DNA from: Bradyrhizobium diversitatis
GTDB lineage: Bacteria > Pseudomonadota > Alphaproteobacteria > Rhizobiales > Xanthobacteraceae
Direction of reading: 5' to 3'
DNA: 64,000 nt
Assembly: GCF_016031635.1 (NCBI RefSeq)
Contig: NZ_JACEGD010000019.1
Coordinates: 124,001-188,000 of the forward strand
The number at the start of each line of letters is the position of its first letter. Position 1 is the first letter of the stretch. Below are positions 9,347-17,572 of the stretch, one piece after another. The position numbers were made by a program, and so were the translations under genes. The notes beneath the pieces are model-generated. The model was not told the DNA's origin and searched no databases. It worked only from the letters and a program-made list of their open reading frames with translations.

Positions 9347-10300
9347 ATGTCAGACGACCAGCGTTGCTGGCCGTCGCTCTGCGAGGGTAAATTGAATATT
9401 GACGTCATCTTAGCGACACGCGGCAGACCGGCAGACGTTCAAGTTCTTCTAGACCAGCTTCGACTTCAAGAACGCGCGCCTGATAGCGTCATGCTTGTGG
9501 GCGCTGAACCCAAGGATTTGCCCGATGCTGCCGCCGTCCCGAATGATCCGAGCGTGCACCGACTGGTTTCTCCTCGACCGGGACTGACGTCGCAGAGAAA
9601 CCACGGCGTACAAACGGCCAAGAAGATAAGCACTCCCGAGGCCTGGCTTGCGAAGATCATTGTCTTCTTCGACGATGACTTCAGGCCCGCAGCCGATTGG
9701 CTGCAGAAATGCGAAGCGCTGTTTGCTGCAAGTCCACAGGTCCTCGCCGTTACGGGAGCGGTGATCATGGACGGGGCAAGAGGCAGCATCGCAATCACCG
9801 AGGATCAGGCTTCCGATGCGCTGGCGCTGCCTCGGGCGAGCGATCAGACCGGATACAGCAAGTCGAAGGAGGGCCTGTACGGGTGCAATATGGCCTTCAG
9901 AGCGACAGTCTTCGACCAATGTGCATTCGACGAGAATCTGCCGCTCTATGGCTGGCTGGAGGATACGGATTTTTCCGGACAGATCAGGAAGTTCTCGGAC
10001 ATCTATCGAGCTTCAAACTTGACCGGTGTACATCTCGGGTCAAAGTCCGGACGGGTCAGCGGCTACAAATATGGTTACTCGCAGCTCGCCAATCCGCTCT
10101 ACCTTGCGCGCAAAGGAACAATTACCCTCGGAAAATGCGCATACTTTTGGACACGAGCGCTCGCGTCCAACGCGCTGCGCTCACTTCGCGAGCATCCGAT
10201 GATCGATTATCGAGGCAGGCTAGCCGGAAACATGGCTGCAATGGCGGATTTGATTGCCGGATCAATTCATCCAACCAACATCTTGTCCTTCCACCGCTAA
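9347..10300 (+). CDS. GT-A glycosyltransferase, family 2 type
   Basis: A 317-residue GT-A protein. It opens with INIDVILATRGRP-like strand and loop residues (LNIDVILATRGRP) that bind the nucleotide sugar, followed by the metal-binding acidic cluster FFDDDFRP (DXD-like). Further on are YGCNMAFR and GWLEDTDFS, the usual acceptor-side ED motif of family 2. It should add one sugar to the growing lipid-linked repeat unit. The ATG at 9347 is chosen because the family's first strand then begins about 17 residues in; a TTG at 9263 would add a poorly conserved extension. The ribosome binding site is weak. Confidence 0.85.
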   Translation: MSDDQRCWPSLCEGKLNIDVILATRGRPADVQVLLDQLRLQERAPDSVMLVGAEPKDLPDAAAVPNDPSVHRLVSPRPGLTSQRNHGVQTAKKISTPEAWLAKIIVFFDDDFRPAADWLQKCEALFAASPQVLAVTGAVIMDGARGSIAITEDQASDALALPRASDQTGYSKSKEGLYGCNMAFRATVFDQCAFDENLPLYGWLEDTDFSGQIRKFSDIYRASNLTGVHLGSKSGRVSGYKYGYSQLANPLYLARKGTITLGKCAYFWTRALASNALRSLREHPMIDYRGRLAGNMAAMADLIAGSIHPTNILSFHR

Positions 10301-10400
10301 AGCATAATCCGGAAAAGCGCGCAGCGGTTTTCCGAAAAGACCATGCTTAAATAACAACCTAAAGCGCCATGACGATTAGCCCTAATCACATCGCGCTTTA
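10301..10400. repeat. Pair of dispersed-type intergenic palindromes
   Basis: Two adjacent imperfect palindromes. The first, 10301-10347, pairs AGCAT..ATCCGGAAAA with TTTTCCG..ATGCT. The second, 10360-10400, pairs TAAAGCGC..ATTAG with CTAAT..GCGCTTTA. From memory, closely similar sequences recur between genes across Bradyrhizobium chromosomes, so this is probably a repetitive extragenic element that could also serve as a terminator for the GT2 gene. A genome self-search would settle it. Confidence 0.7.
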
Positions 10401-10452
10401 GAAACGCATTGCGCACGACGCTCATCACGCTCTGGACACGAGTACGAAAACC

Positions 10453-11310
10453 ATGATTGACGAAAACCTCATTTACGATCTCGGCGCCCACAAGGGTGAA
10501 GACACCGGCTTCTATCTCAAAAAGGGATTCAAGGTCGTTGCCATCGAAGCTGTACCGGAATTCTGTAGCGCTCTTGGCCAGCAGTTTTCCCAGCAGGTTG
10601 CCACAGGGCAACTGAAGATCCTCAACCTGGCCGTCGCCAGGACGCCGGGGAATATCGACTTCTACGTCAACACCGAGCACTCGGTCTGGGGAACGGCAAA
10701 TCTCGAGTGGGTCAAGCGAAACCAGATGCTGGGCGCAGCGAGCGTGCAAAAGATAACGGCTAAAGCCGAGCGGCTGGCCGATATCATGCGCGATCACGGC
10801 ATTCCCAGATATTGCAAGATCGATATCGAAGGGAACGATTTTGACGCATTGTCATCGCTCGAGAACATTTCCGAACCGCCGCGATTTGTGTCGATCGAGT
10901 CCGAGAAGAAGAATTGGAATGATCTCGTAAGGGAGTTCGAACTGCTCAGGAACCTGGGCTATTCCAAATACAAGATCGTGGATCAAAGCCTCGTCTCCCT
11001 GCAGGAGCCGCCTCAGCCAGCGACCGAAGGCTGTTTCCAGCCGCACAGATTCGAACAAGGCAGCAGCGGACTGTTCGGCAACGAATTGCCCGGGCGGTGG
11101 ATGGACATGTTCGAAGCGCTTGAGGTCTACAAGGGGATCTTCCGCGGCTATGCGCTGGCGGGAGACGCCGGCATCTTCCAGGGACGAAAGAGCGTATTCC
11201 GCATGCTTGGCGGGATTCAGGCCGCGCTGGTGCGCGCGGCCGGGCGAAAGGATTACCACTTCCCGGACTTTCCTCCAGCGGGTTGGTACGACACGCACGC
11301 AGCGCGATAG
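10453..11310 (+). CDS. FkbM-family SAM-dependent methyltransferase
   Basis: A 285-residue methyltransferase. LIYDLGAHKGEDTGFYLKKG is the FkbM motif I region, VVAIEAVPE follows with the acidic SAM-ribose ligand, and CKIDIEGNDFDAL is the hallmark post-motif of the FkbM domain (about 120-135). The C-terminal 80 residues extend past the core and contain an aromatic-rich tail. In polysaccharide clusters these enzymes O-methylate sugars. It follows the GT2 gene on the same strand but is separated by the palindromic repeat, so co-transcription is uncertain. Confidence 0.85.
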   Translation: MIDENLIYDLGAHKGEDTGFYLKKGFKVVAIEAVPEFCSALGQQFSQQVATGQLKILNLAVARTPGNIDFYVNTEHSVWGTANLEWVKRNQMLGAASVQKITAKAERLADIMRDHGIPRYCKIDIEGNDFDALSSLENISEPPRFVSIESEKKNWNDLVREFELLRNLGYSKYKIVDQSLVSLQEPPQPATEGCFQPHRFEQGSSGLFGNELPGRWMDMFEALEVYKGIFRGYALAGDAGIFQGRKSVFRMLGGIQAALVRAAGRKDYHFPDFPPAGWYDTHAAR

Positions 11311-11378
11311 CGCGTCGGGAGCAGATCAGATCGGGAAGCGCCAGCTCATTTGCCGAGGCTGATTGCGCCTTGCCCGAA

Positions 11379-11960
11379 CTAAAGAGGGCAATCGATCGAG
11401 TAGATCCTAAGATCCACATTCAGGCGGCTGTTCCGGGTCTGTGCCCGGAAGGCATAGAACGCCCCGAGGCTATCGTTCCCGGGATCGAGTTTTATTCCGG
11501 GGGTTAATTCGTCGGGCGGGACCAGAAGGCCGATGTGCCGGTTGAGGGCGGAGATCTCGATCCGCCCCTCGCCGTCCGCAAAATGCCCGCTGAGCTGGGT
11601 CACGGTGACCTTCGGCAGCCCGCGGCGCTGATGGCAGACATCCTCCTCCCAGAGCTTGGTCTGTTGCACCAGCGGTTTGCCGGCGCCATCGGGAACGACG
11701 ATATCGGGAAAAGACGGGCGCAACATTCCGAAGAATTTGCTCTCCTTGGAGTTCGCCGAGAGACGGACGGTCAAGGACAGTTCGCCCTTGGCCCCCCTCA
11801 GGCGCGACAGGATCGGAGCATCGGGCTCGGCTGAGACCAGCACGTCGATCCGATGGCGGACGCCCAGCTCCGCGGCAGCCCCGAGAGCCTTTCCGATCGG
11901 TGCAAGCCCGAAGGCGAGAAGAACGAGCGCCAGAAGACGCCAGAATGCTCGAAACCGCAT
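11379..11960 (-). CDS. Exported protein of unknown function beside wza-type gene
   Basis: A 193-residue protein with a signal peptide (MRFRAFWRLLALVLLAFGL, cleavage near residues 25-30). The mature part is rich in beta-forming segments (IDVLVSAEPD, GELSLTVRLS, VTVTQLSGHF, LNVDLRIYS) and has two cysteines (VCHQ, DCPL) that could pair. The ATG at 11960 has AAGAGG five bases upstream. The longer frame to 12092 runs into the terminator of the next gene and is rejected. No family is recognised; location suggests a periplasmic or envelope protein for polysaccharide export. Confidence 0.6.
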   Translation of the reverse strand: MRFRAFWRLLALVLLAFGLAPIGKALGAAAELGVRHRIDVLVSAEPDAPILSRLRGAKGELSLTVRLSANSKESKFFGMLRPSFPDIVVPDGAGKPLVQQTKLWEEDVCHQRRGLPKVTVTQLSGHFADGEGRIEISALNRHIGLLVPPDELTPGIKLDPGNDSLGAFYAFRAQTRNSRLNVDLRIYSIDCPL

Positions 11961-12079
11961 GAAGCCTCTTGCAACACTGCGGGGTGGACCGACGACCGGC
12001 ACGCCGCGTTCAGTGGCGCCTTGATCCAAATCCCGAACTGGTAGCCCCGGCAGAACCGCTTCGATTGCTAAACGAAAAT

Positions 12080-12104
12080 GGCACCGGGACAAAGGCCCGG
12101 TGCC
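12080..12104 (-). terminator. Rho-independent terminator of the wza-type gene
   Basis: A perfect 9-bp stem (GGCACCGGG / CCCGGTGCC) with a 7-base loop, followed on the minus strand by ATTTTCGTTT. It begins about 28 bases past the wza-type stop codon and fits a classical intrinsic terminator. Confidence 0.85.
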
Positions 12105-12132
12105 ATCGGTCTTGGTCGATCAAGTTGGCGTC

Positions 12133-13335
12133 TTACGGCGCCAGCTTGATGTTGTTGCGGAAGATCAGGGCATCGTTGGAGAGGTTCACGGCATCGCTGC
12201 CGGTCGCCATGATCACACGCAGATAGGTCAGGAACTTGGCGACTTCGACGTTGCGCGAGTTCGAGACGTAGATGATGTCCTGATTCTTCATCATGACCTT
12301 GGTGGCGAGGAAGAAGCCGCCCGGATCGCGGAAGTTCACGTTGAAGATGACCGGGATCGTCTCTGACGTGTACTTGCTCACGTCGATGCCGAGCTGGGCA
12401 GCGACCTCGCGCGGTTCGCGGCGATAGAGATAAACCGCAGCCGGATCGGCCTGGCCATCCAGCAGACCGCCGGCCTTGCCGACCGCTTCGCCGAGGTTGA
12501 TGCGCCAGGCATCGAAGTTGAACTCGCCGCTCTGGCCGCTGGCACCGAACGCCAGGAACTTCTGCTGTTCGCGATAGACGTAGATGCTGTCGTCGGGACG
12601 AACGTAGACGTTGTTCTCGGGTGCCATCACGAGATTCTCGAACGGCACGGTCGCCCGCTTGCCGCCGCGCTCCAGCATGACCCAGGTCTCGAAGCCCTGG
12701 CCCTTGATGCCGCCGGCGCGGGTGATCGCGTCGAGTACGCGATCCTTCGCACCCGCCGCGCTCGCCGGATAACGCGCCGGCGAATTGACTTCGCCGAGCA
12801 CGCTGATGAGCTGGGTGCGCTGCGAAGACATCGCAACGACCGCCTGCGGCTCGATGGCGCGGTTGCCGATCTTCTCAATGATCGAGCGCTGGATCTGGAC
12901 CGCTGTAAGGCCCGCGGCTTTGACCTGGCCGGCATAGGGCACGGTGATGAAGCCGTCATTGTCCACCGCCTGGTCCGGGATGGTCACGAAGTTACCCGGA
13001 CGGACGCCGGCTTCCGCCGGTATGAACAGACCGCCCGCCGCGGCTTCGAAGATGGTGACGCTGACGACGTCGCCGATGCCGAACACGATGCTGGCGGGCG
13101 GACGGCGATCGGTGAACACGCCGGCGAGCCCCTTGGGCTCATGGGTGTGCAGGATCTTCACCGTAGCCGGATTGAGCGGCACCAGCTCGTAGGCCGGCGC
13201 GTTCTCAGTCTGGATCTTGTTGTTGACGTCGTCCGTCAGTGGACCCGAGCCGGGATTGGTCGAACAGGCCCCGAGCGCTAAAGCGACCGCCAGAAACGCA
13301 GGCTTCAAAACATAGGTCTTGGCAATAGATGACAT
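12133..13335 (-). CDS. Wza-type outer-membrane polysaccharide export lipoprotein
   Basis: A 400-residue export protein. The signal peptide ends in a lipobox (ALGAC, Cys24), predicting an outer-membrane lipoprotein. A Poly_export domain follows (IGDVVSVTIFEAAAGGLF and GFITVPYAGQVKAAGLT), then SLBB-like domains with VLGEVNSPARYP and VRPDDSIYVYREQQ. The family forms the octameric channel through which the polymer crosses the periplasm and outer membrane, working with the Wzc-type kinase. The gene is monocistronic by appearance, with a strong terminator downstream and a 268-base divergent promoter region upstream. Confidence 0.93.
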   Translation of the reverse strand: MSSIAKTYVLKPAFLAVALALGACSTNPGSGPLTDDVNNKIQTENAPAYELVPLNPATVKILHTHEPKGLAGVFTDRRPPASIVFGIGDVVSVTIFEAAAGGLFIPAEAGVRPGNFVTIPDQAVDNDGFITVPYAGQVKAAGLTAVQIQRSIIEKIGNRAIEPQAVVAMSSQRTQLISVLGEVNSPARYPASAAGAKDRVLDAITRAGGIKGQGFETWVMLERGGKRATVPFENLVMAPENNVYVRPDDSIYVYREQQKFLAFGASGQSGEFNFDAWRINLGEAVGKAGGLLDGQADPAAVYLYRREPREVAAQLGIDVSKYTSETIPVIFNVNFRDPGGFFLATKVMMKNQDIIYVSNSRNVEVAKFLTYLRVIMATGSDAVNLSNDALIFRNNIKLAP

Positions 13336-13603
13336 GAATCGCGCCCGATAGTCCCAATTGACGTAAGTTGGTACGGCCTAGGGGGTGGGTGCGACAAGCG
13401 TTCCGGGCGGTTAACAGAGCGATCCGTTGGCTAGTGTTGCCTGCGAGCCACTCTTGGAGGCTTGGTTTAACCCTTTGTGACTATTTGTTGTATTTCGTGT
13501 GCCCGGCGGGCGGGCAAAATGCGCAAGTTGAGGCCTCAGCATGTCGGGCGGAGGCCTCGCCGCCCTTCGCCAAAGCTGGGTCCATTCAGGATAGGACTCC
13601 CCC

Positions 13604-14176
13604 GTGTCTGGCCTCCTTCTGATCCCGCTGTTGGCAGGTTCCCTCCTTGGCGCCGCTGGTCGGCCCTGGAGCCCTGCCGCCCCCTGCCCCGGCAGCCCAG
13701 AATCGTCGTGCCACGAAGCGCCACTTGTTGCGGTCGCCCAACCGGCCCCCTCCTCCGTCTGGAAATTCACCCGGACCCAGGGGGCCAAGGACGGCGAGAG
13801 CGTCGCCGCCATCATGAAGACCGCGGATACGGCCCAGTCGGACCCGGACTTTGCCGGCCTGATCGTCCGCTGTGCGCCACAGGGCAAGATCGACGTGATG
13901 GTGGCCTTGATCCGGCCCTTCCCGCCACGGAGCCGCCCGAAGGTCACGATCGCTGCGACCGGCGGCGGCACCTTGACCTTCGACGCCCGCATGGCGGCCG
14001 CAGGCGCTACCGTGCTGCTACCGGACGAGGTCTCTGCCTTTGCCGCCGGCAAGTGGCAGACAGCGGCCTCGCTGTCCGTGGCGGTCAGCGAAGGCGACAG
14101 CGAAATCAGGGGCGTAGTAGCGCTGAACGGGCTGCGAGAGGCCTATCATTCGCTGCTGGCAAGTTGCAGCCAATAG
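13604..14176 (+). CDS. Exported protein of unknown function, divergent from wza-type gene
   Basis: A 190-residue protein starting with GTG. The N-terminus is hydrophobic (LLLIPLLAGSLLGAAG). The mature part contains WKFTRTQGAKDG, DFAGLIVRCAPQGKIDVMVAL and a C-terminal strand-rich region. The pattern of a tryptophan, a cysteine after LxVRC and a WxxxxSLSVAV segment resembles small secreted beta-sandwich proteins of the IalB/VasI kind, but I cannot assign it. Two cysteines near residues 28 and 36 sit in a Pro-rich linker. It begins a plus-strand series of membrane genes (13604-15939). Confidence 0.6.
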   Translation: MSGLLLIPLLAGSLLGAAGRPWSPAAPCPGSPESSCHEAPLVAVAQPAPSSVWKFTRTQGAKDGESVAAIMKTADTAQSDPDFAGLIVRCAPQGKIDVMVALIRPFPPRSRPKVTIAATGGGTLTFDARMAAAGATVLLPDEVSAFAAGKWQTAASLSVAVSEGDSEIRGVVALNGLREAYHSLLASCSQ

Positions 14177-14225
14177 GCCAAATTTAGCCATACAACTTAA
14201 GGGTCTTTTTAGGGAGGGAAACCTA

Positions 14226-14528
14226 GTGTCCGGAGCACGGAGAGTGTTTCGGATGACCGCGTTTTTGATTTTCAGCTTTCTCGTCGGTGCCGTGCTGGGG
14301 CAGCGCTTTCGCGTCCTGGTGCTGGTGCCGCTGACCTTCGTCATGTTGCTCGCCGCCGTCCCGGTCGGCTTGATGATCGGTCTCACGGTGATCGAGAGCC
14401 TGAAAGGCATGGTGTTCGCAGCCATTGCCCTGCAGGGTGGCTATCTCTTCGGGTCAGGGGCCCGCTTTGGCCTTGCTGCCGCGCGTACCGGGCGCGTATT
14501 CGCCCGCCCGGTCAAGTCTGCGCGCTGA
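14226..14528 (+). CDS. Small integral membrane protein
   Basis: A 100-residue protein with two or three hydrophobic segments (AFLIFSFLVGAVLG, VLVPLTFVMLLAAVPVGL, GMVFAAIALQGGYLFG) and a basic C-terminus. The GTG start at 14226 is supported by a strong GGGAGGG sequence 8 bases upstream; an internal ATG at 14253 would remove a basic leader. No family is recognised. It sits between an exported protein and a degenerate ligase-like protein in the same direction. Confidence 0.65.
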   Translation: MSGARRVFRMTAFLIFSFLVGAVLGQRFRVLVLVPLTFVMLLAAVPVGLMIGLTVIESLKGMVFAAIALQGGYLFGSGARFGLAAARTGRVFARPVKSAR

Positions 14529-14667
14529 TGACGCCGGGCTGAGGCTGCCACCAGCCTTCGCAGGCCGCGCGAAAGACAGGCGGGTTGCCGGCAAAGACCT
14601 CTGCTTGAAAACCCACCGCTCGCTTGTATGGTGACCTGACCGTTTCAGGATTCCCTTCGAGCGCCGT

Positions 14668-15939
14668 TTGTCCTTCGCTTATTTTATCCTCATCGTTTCC
14701 ATCGTTTCCGCTTCCGCTCTCGAAATCGCCGGCGTCAAGTTCGGGGCACAGCTCGCGACGATGGTCGCAGCACTGAGCTTGCTGGCGGCCGCCTCGAGCA
14801 CGCGCAAGGCCGGCTACGATCACTATGTTCGCGCGACCTCGTGGGGCCGGTGGATCCTGATCGCCATTCCGCTGTGTATCGCCGCCCAACTGGTCCCTCT
14901 TCCGCTCAGCTCGGCGCATCCGATCTGGGCGAGCGCTCACGATGTCCTCGGCGGCCTGCCGCTCGGGCCGATCACAGCCGACATCGGCTTGACCCTGAAC
15001 GCGCTGCTGCTGGCGCTTGCGGCGATCTCGTTGCTCGGCGTCACCGTCCTAGTCGTGCGCAACCGCAGCCGTGCCCAGTTGATCCTCTTTGTGCTGAGCG
15101 GCGTAGCCGCGGTCGCAGCCTTGATTCTCGACTTGCATCGGCTGTTGCCGGCGCTTGTTGCAGACGTACCGCACGACCTCACGACGACCTTGGCCGGCCT
15201 TGGCCTCATGCTCAATCTGGCGGTCATTCAGCTCGCCGCTGAACGGGCCGAAACGCATCACTCGGTACTGCGCTCGGCCGCGATCGGCCTTTGTGGCCTG
15301 GTCGGAGCTTTGGTCAGCGCCGCCGCGATCTTTGGGTTTTCCGGAACGAACAGCGCAATCGCAGCGGCTTTTGGCGTTGTGCTGATGCTGCTGATCCTCG
15401 TCATCCGCAGGTTGGATCTGTCACCATTGGCTGCGAGCGCATTGTCGGTGGCAGCCCTGGTCGGCGCCGCGATCGTGCTCACCTTCCTGTTCGAGCAGAG
15501 CTCCGGACCGGTCCTGATGCGGCTCGTCCCGGAGATGGGAGCCGAGACCAAGGCCGCCCTCGAGCGCATGTTGGCCGACACGCGCTGGTTCGGCGCTGGT
15601 GCCGGGACCTTTGCTGCGGTGGGCAGGATCTATCAGAGCGATGCCGGAGCTGTCTTGAACGCGCCCTCGGCGGCCACGGCCGTCTTTGCGGGGATGGGAT
15701 GGATTGGGTTGGCTGCCATGATAGCAGTGAGCCTGATCGCTTTGGTCCGCCTGTTCTTCGGCGCTCTGCAGCGCGGACGCGACTCGTTCTTTCCCGCGGC
15801 AGCCGCGGCCTGTGTTCTCTTTGCGCTCGTCCAGAGCTTTGCAGGTCCCGGATTGCTGCGCCCGGCAGCAATCCTGTGTCTCTCGGTGATCGTGGGGCTG
15901 GGGCTGTCGCAGAGCGTCAGCCAATCCGGATCACGATAG
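14668..15939 (+). CDS. Polytopic membrane protein, degenerate O-antigen-ligase-like
   Basis: A 423-residue protein with about ten hydrophobic segments. The loop LADTRWFGAGAGTFAAV closely parallels ADTPWFGTGMGTFQSV in the ligase at 7421-8902, and FSGTNSAIAAAFG parallels FINRNTAAAYFG. The GSRAG motif and the AHSTPLE loop of the full ligase are not seen. It may be a second polymerase-like protein or an accessory that lost activity. The start is a TTG at 14668 without a clear ribosome binding site, so the true N-terminus is uncertain. Confidence 0.65.
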   Translation: MSFAYFILIVSIVSASALEIAGVKFGAQLATMVAALSLLAAASSTRKAGYDHYVRATSWGRWILIAIPLCIAAQLVPLPLSSAHPIWASAHDVLGGLPLGPITADIGLTLNALLLALAAISLLGVTVLVVRNRSRAQLILFVLSGVAAVAALILDLHRLLPALVADVPHDLTTTLAGLGLMLNLAVIQLAAERAETHHSVLRSAAIGLCGLVGALVSAAAIFGFSGTNSAIAAAFGVVLMLLILVIRRLDLSPLAASALSVAALVGAAIVLTFLFEQSSGPVLMRLVPEMGAETKAALERMLADTRWFGAGAGTFAAVGRIYQSDAGAVLNAPSAATAVFAGMGWIGLAAMIAVSLIALVRLFFGALQRGRDSFFPAAAAACVLFALVQSFAGPGLLRPAAILCLSVIVGLGLSQSVSQSGSR

Positions 15940-15951
15940 AGGCGCAGTCCG

Positions 15952-16578
15952 TCAGACCGCGCGATCGCCGAGCGAGGCCCAGTAGTTCGGGTTCTTGGGC
16001 GATTGAATACGGACCCAGCGATAGGGCTTCTTCGACCAGGGCATGATATGGCCAGAGAGATTGTCCAGCACGAGATCGCCTGAGAAGGTCCGCACCACGA
16101 CGACGAGATGATGCTCGCCCCAGGAGGTCACGACCTCGCTGAGCAGCACCGAACGCGCCGGGAAGCCCTTGGCGATCAGATCGTGGCGTTTTGTCACGGC
16201 GTAGTCGTTGCAGTCGCCGCTCGCGGGATGCAGCAGCCACTTTTCGCCGCGCAGCCCTTCCAGATTGGGTTCGGAACGGATCGCGCTGTTGACCCGCTGG
16301 TTGACCTCTTGCATCTGCGCCAGGCGTTGCGCCGTAAGCTTCAGGCGTCCGCCGCGGAAGACGATCTGTTGCGGCCGCGGTTTGCACTCGTCCTTGTACT
16401 TCAGGCAAAAGATGGTGAATGCCATCGGCGCCAGCGTCGGCCGGTCGAACTTGATGTACTGGATGGTACCGCGCAGCCCCATGGGCGCGCCGACGAACGC
16501 TGCGTCCGCATTCTGCTGCACCCCCGCAGCAACGACGATTGCGGCCACGGCCGCCAGGAATTTCACGACTTTGCGCAT
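15952..16578 (-). CDS. Bacterial transglutaminase-like cysteine peptidase (BTLCP family)
   Basis: A 208-residue exported protein. A signal peptide (KFLAAVAAIVVAAGV) ends near NADA-AF at residue 27. The papain-like triad of the family is visible: Cys123 in SGDCNDYAVTK, His156 or His157 in WGEHHLVVVVRT and Asp172 in LVLDNLS. In other bacteria BTLCP proteins cleave periplasmic adhesins or control surface proteins under c-di-GMP (LapG type). The ATG at 16578 has GGGGAG six bases upstream. It converges with the gene at 14668 and diverges from the phosphatase gene. Confidence 0.85.
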   Translation of the reverse strand: MRKVVKFLAAVAAIVVAAGVQQNADAAFVGAPMGLRGTIQYIKFDRPTLAPMAFTIFCLKYKDECKPRPQQIVFRGGRLKLTAQRLAQMQEVNQRVNSAIRSEPNLEGLRGEKWLLHPASGDCNDYAVTKRHDLIAKGFPARSVLLSEVVTSWGEHHLVVVVRTFSGDLVLDNLSGHIMPWSKKPYRWVRIQSPKNPNYWASLGDRAV

Positions 16579-16770
16579 GTTGCGCTCCCCGTTCTTGTTG
16601 AGGGGACGGTACGTGAGACGCCTTGAAATACGGCTCAAACGCCGCGCGACCCTTTAATCAAAATGCGGGCTAAGCGGTCGGAAATAATTAAGAATACCGA
16701 AGTGTGACTTTTCTGCTAAGAGCGGTCGCGATGATCCGCTCGTGACGCCAGAAGCGATTCGACCGACCTG

Positions 16771-17508
16771 ATGGGTTTTTCCAGCCATTTTCGAAAGAAG
16801 GCCAAGCCTCGGCTTCCCGACGGCGTTCGCGTCTATGCCATCGGCGACGTGCACGGCCGCGCCGATTTGCTTCAATCGCTGTTAACCGTGATCGACGTCG
16901 ATCTCGCCCGCTCGGCCCCCGAACGGGCCATTCAGGTCTTTCTCGGTGACTATGTCGATCGCGGCCCGGACTCCCGCGCCGTTCTTGATCTCTTGATCGA
17001 ACGCTCGAAATCGCACGAGACGGTTTGTCTGAAGGGCAACCACGAGGTCTTCCTGCTCGAGGTCCTCAAGAACCCGGCCCGCCTGCAGGAGTGGCGCCAC
17101 TATGGCGGCCTGCTGACGCTGGTCTCCTACGGCATCACGCCGACCATGAATCCGTCCGCGGAGCAGCAGGTCGAACTGATCGAGGGACTGAAACGTGCGC
17201 TGCCGCCGGAGCACTTGGCCTTCCTCCAGCAATTGCCTTCCTCCTTTACCTGCGGCGACTTCTTTTTCGTCCATGCCGGCGTCAAGCCGGGCGTCGCGCT
17301 CGATCGCCAGAAGGATGCGGATCTGCTCTGGATCCGCGAGGAATTCCTGACCTCCGAGGAGCGCTTCGGCAAATATGTCGTTCACGGTCATACGCCGGTC
17401 AGCGCGCCCGATATCCGCCCGAACCGCATCAACATCGACACCGGAGCCTACGCGACCGGAAACTTGACGCTGCTGACCATCCAGGGCGATAGTCTGCTGG
17501 CAATTTAA
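16771..17508 (+). CDS. PPP-family metallophosphoesterase (serine/threonine protein phosphatase type)
   Basis: A 245-residue soluble phosphatase with all PPP-family metal-binding motifs in order: GDVHG (about 25-29), GDYVDRG (about 55-61), GNHE (about 88-91), HAGV and HGHT. It likely dephosphorylates phosphoproteins or nucleoside polyphosphates such as Ap4A; the short length fits bacterial PrpA/ApaH-like enzymes. It lies divergently from the BTLCP gene. In a polysaccharide locus with a tyrosine kinase it could serve regulation, although PPP enzymes usually prefer Ser/Thr (inference). Confidence 0.88.
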   Translation: MGFSSHFRKKAKPRLPDGVRVYAIGDVHGRADLLQSLLTVIDVDLARSAPERAIQVFLGDYVDRGPDSRAVLDLLIERSKSHETVCLKGNHEVFLLEVLKNPARLQEWRHYGGLLTLVSYGITPTMNPSAEQQVELIEGLKRALPPEHLAFLQQLPSSFTCGDFFFVHAGVKPGVALDRQKDADLLWIREEFLTSEERFGKYVVHGHTPVSAPDIRPNRINIDTGAYATGNLTLLTIQGDSLLAI

Positions 17509-17572
17509 AGGGCTCTGGCTAGACCTCGGTCCCGTCGTCGGGCCCGCCCGCACAGGCCTCGTCAATTCCTCC

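Noticed and set aside
10301..10400. CRISPR-like or riboswitch element
   Set aside because: Two different palindromes without spacer-repeat structure; it fits a dispersed intergenic repeat. No array of equal repeats occurs anywhere in the window.
13411..14052. Minus-strand frame antisense to the 13604 gene
   Set aside because: It overlaps the exported protein gene and the divergent promoter, and has no signal or domain.
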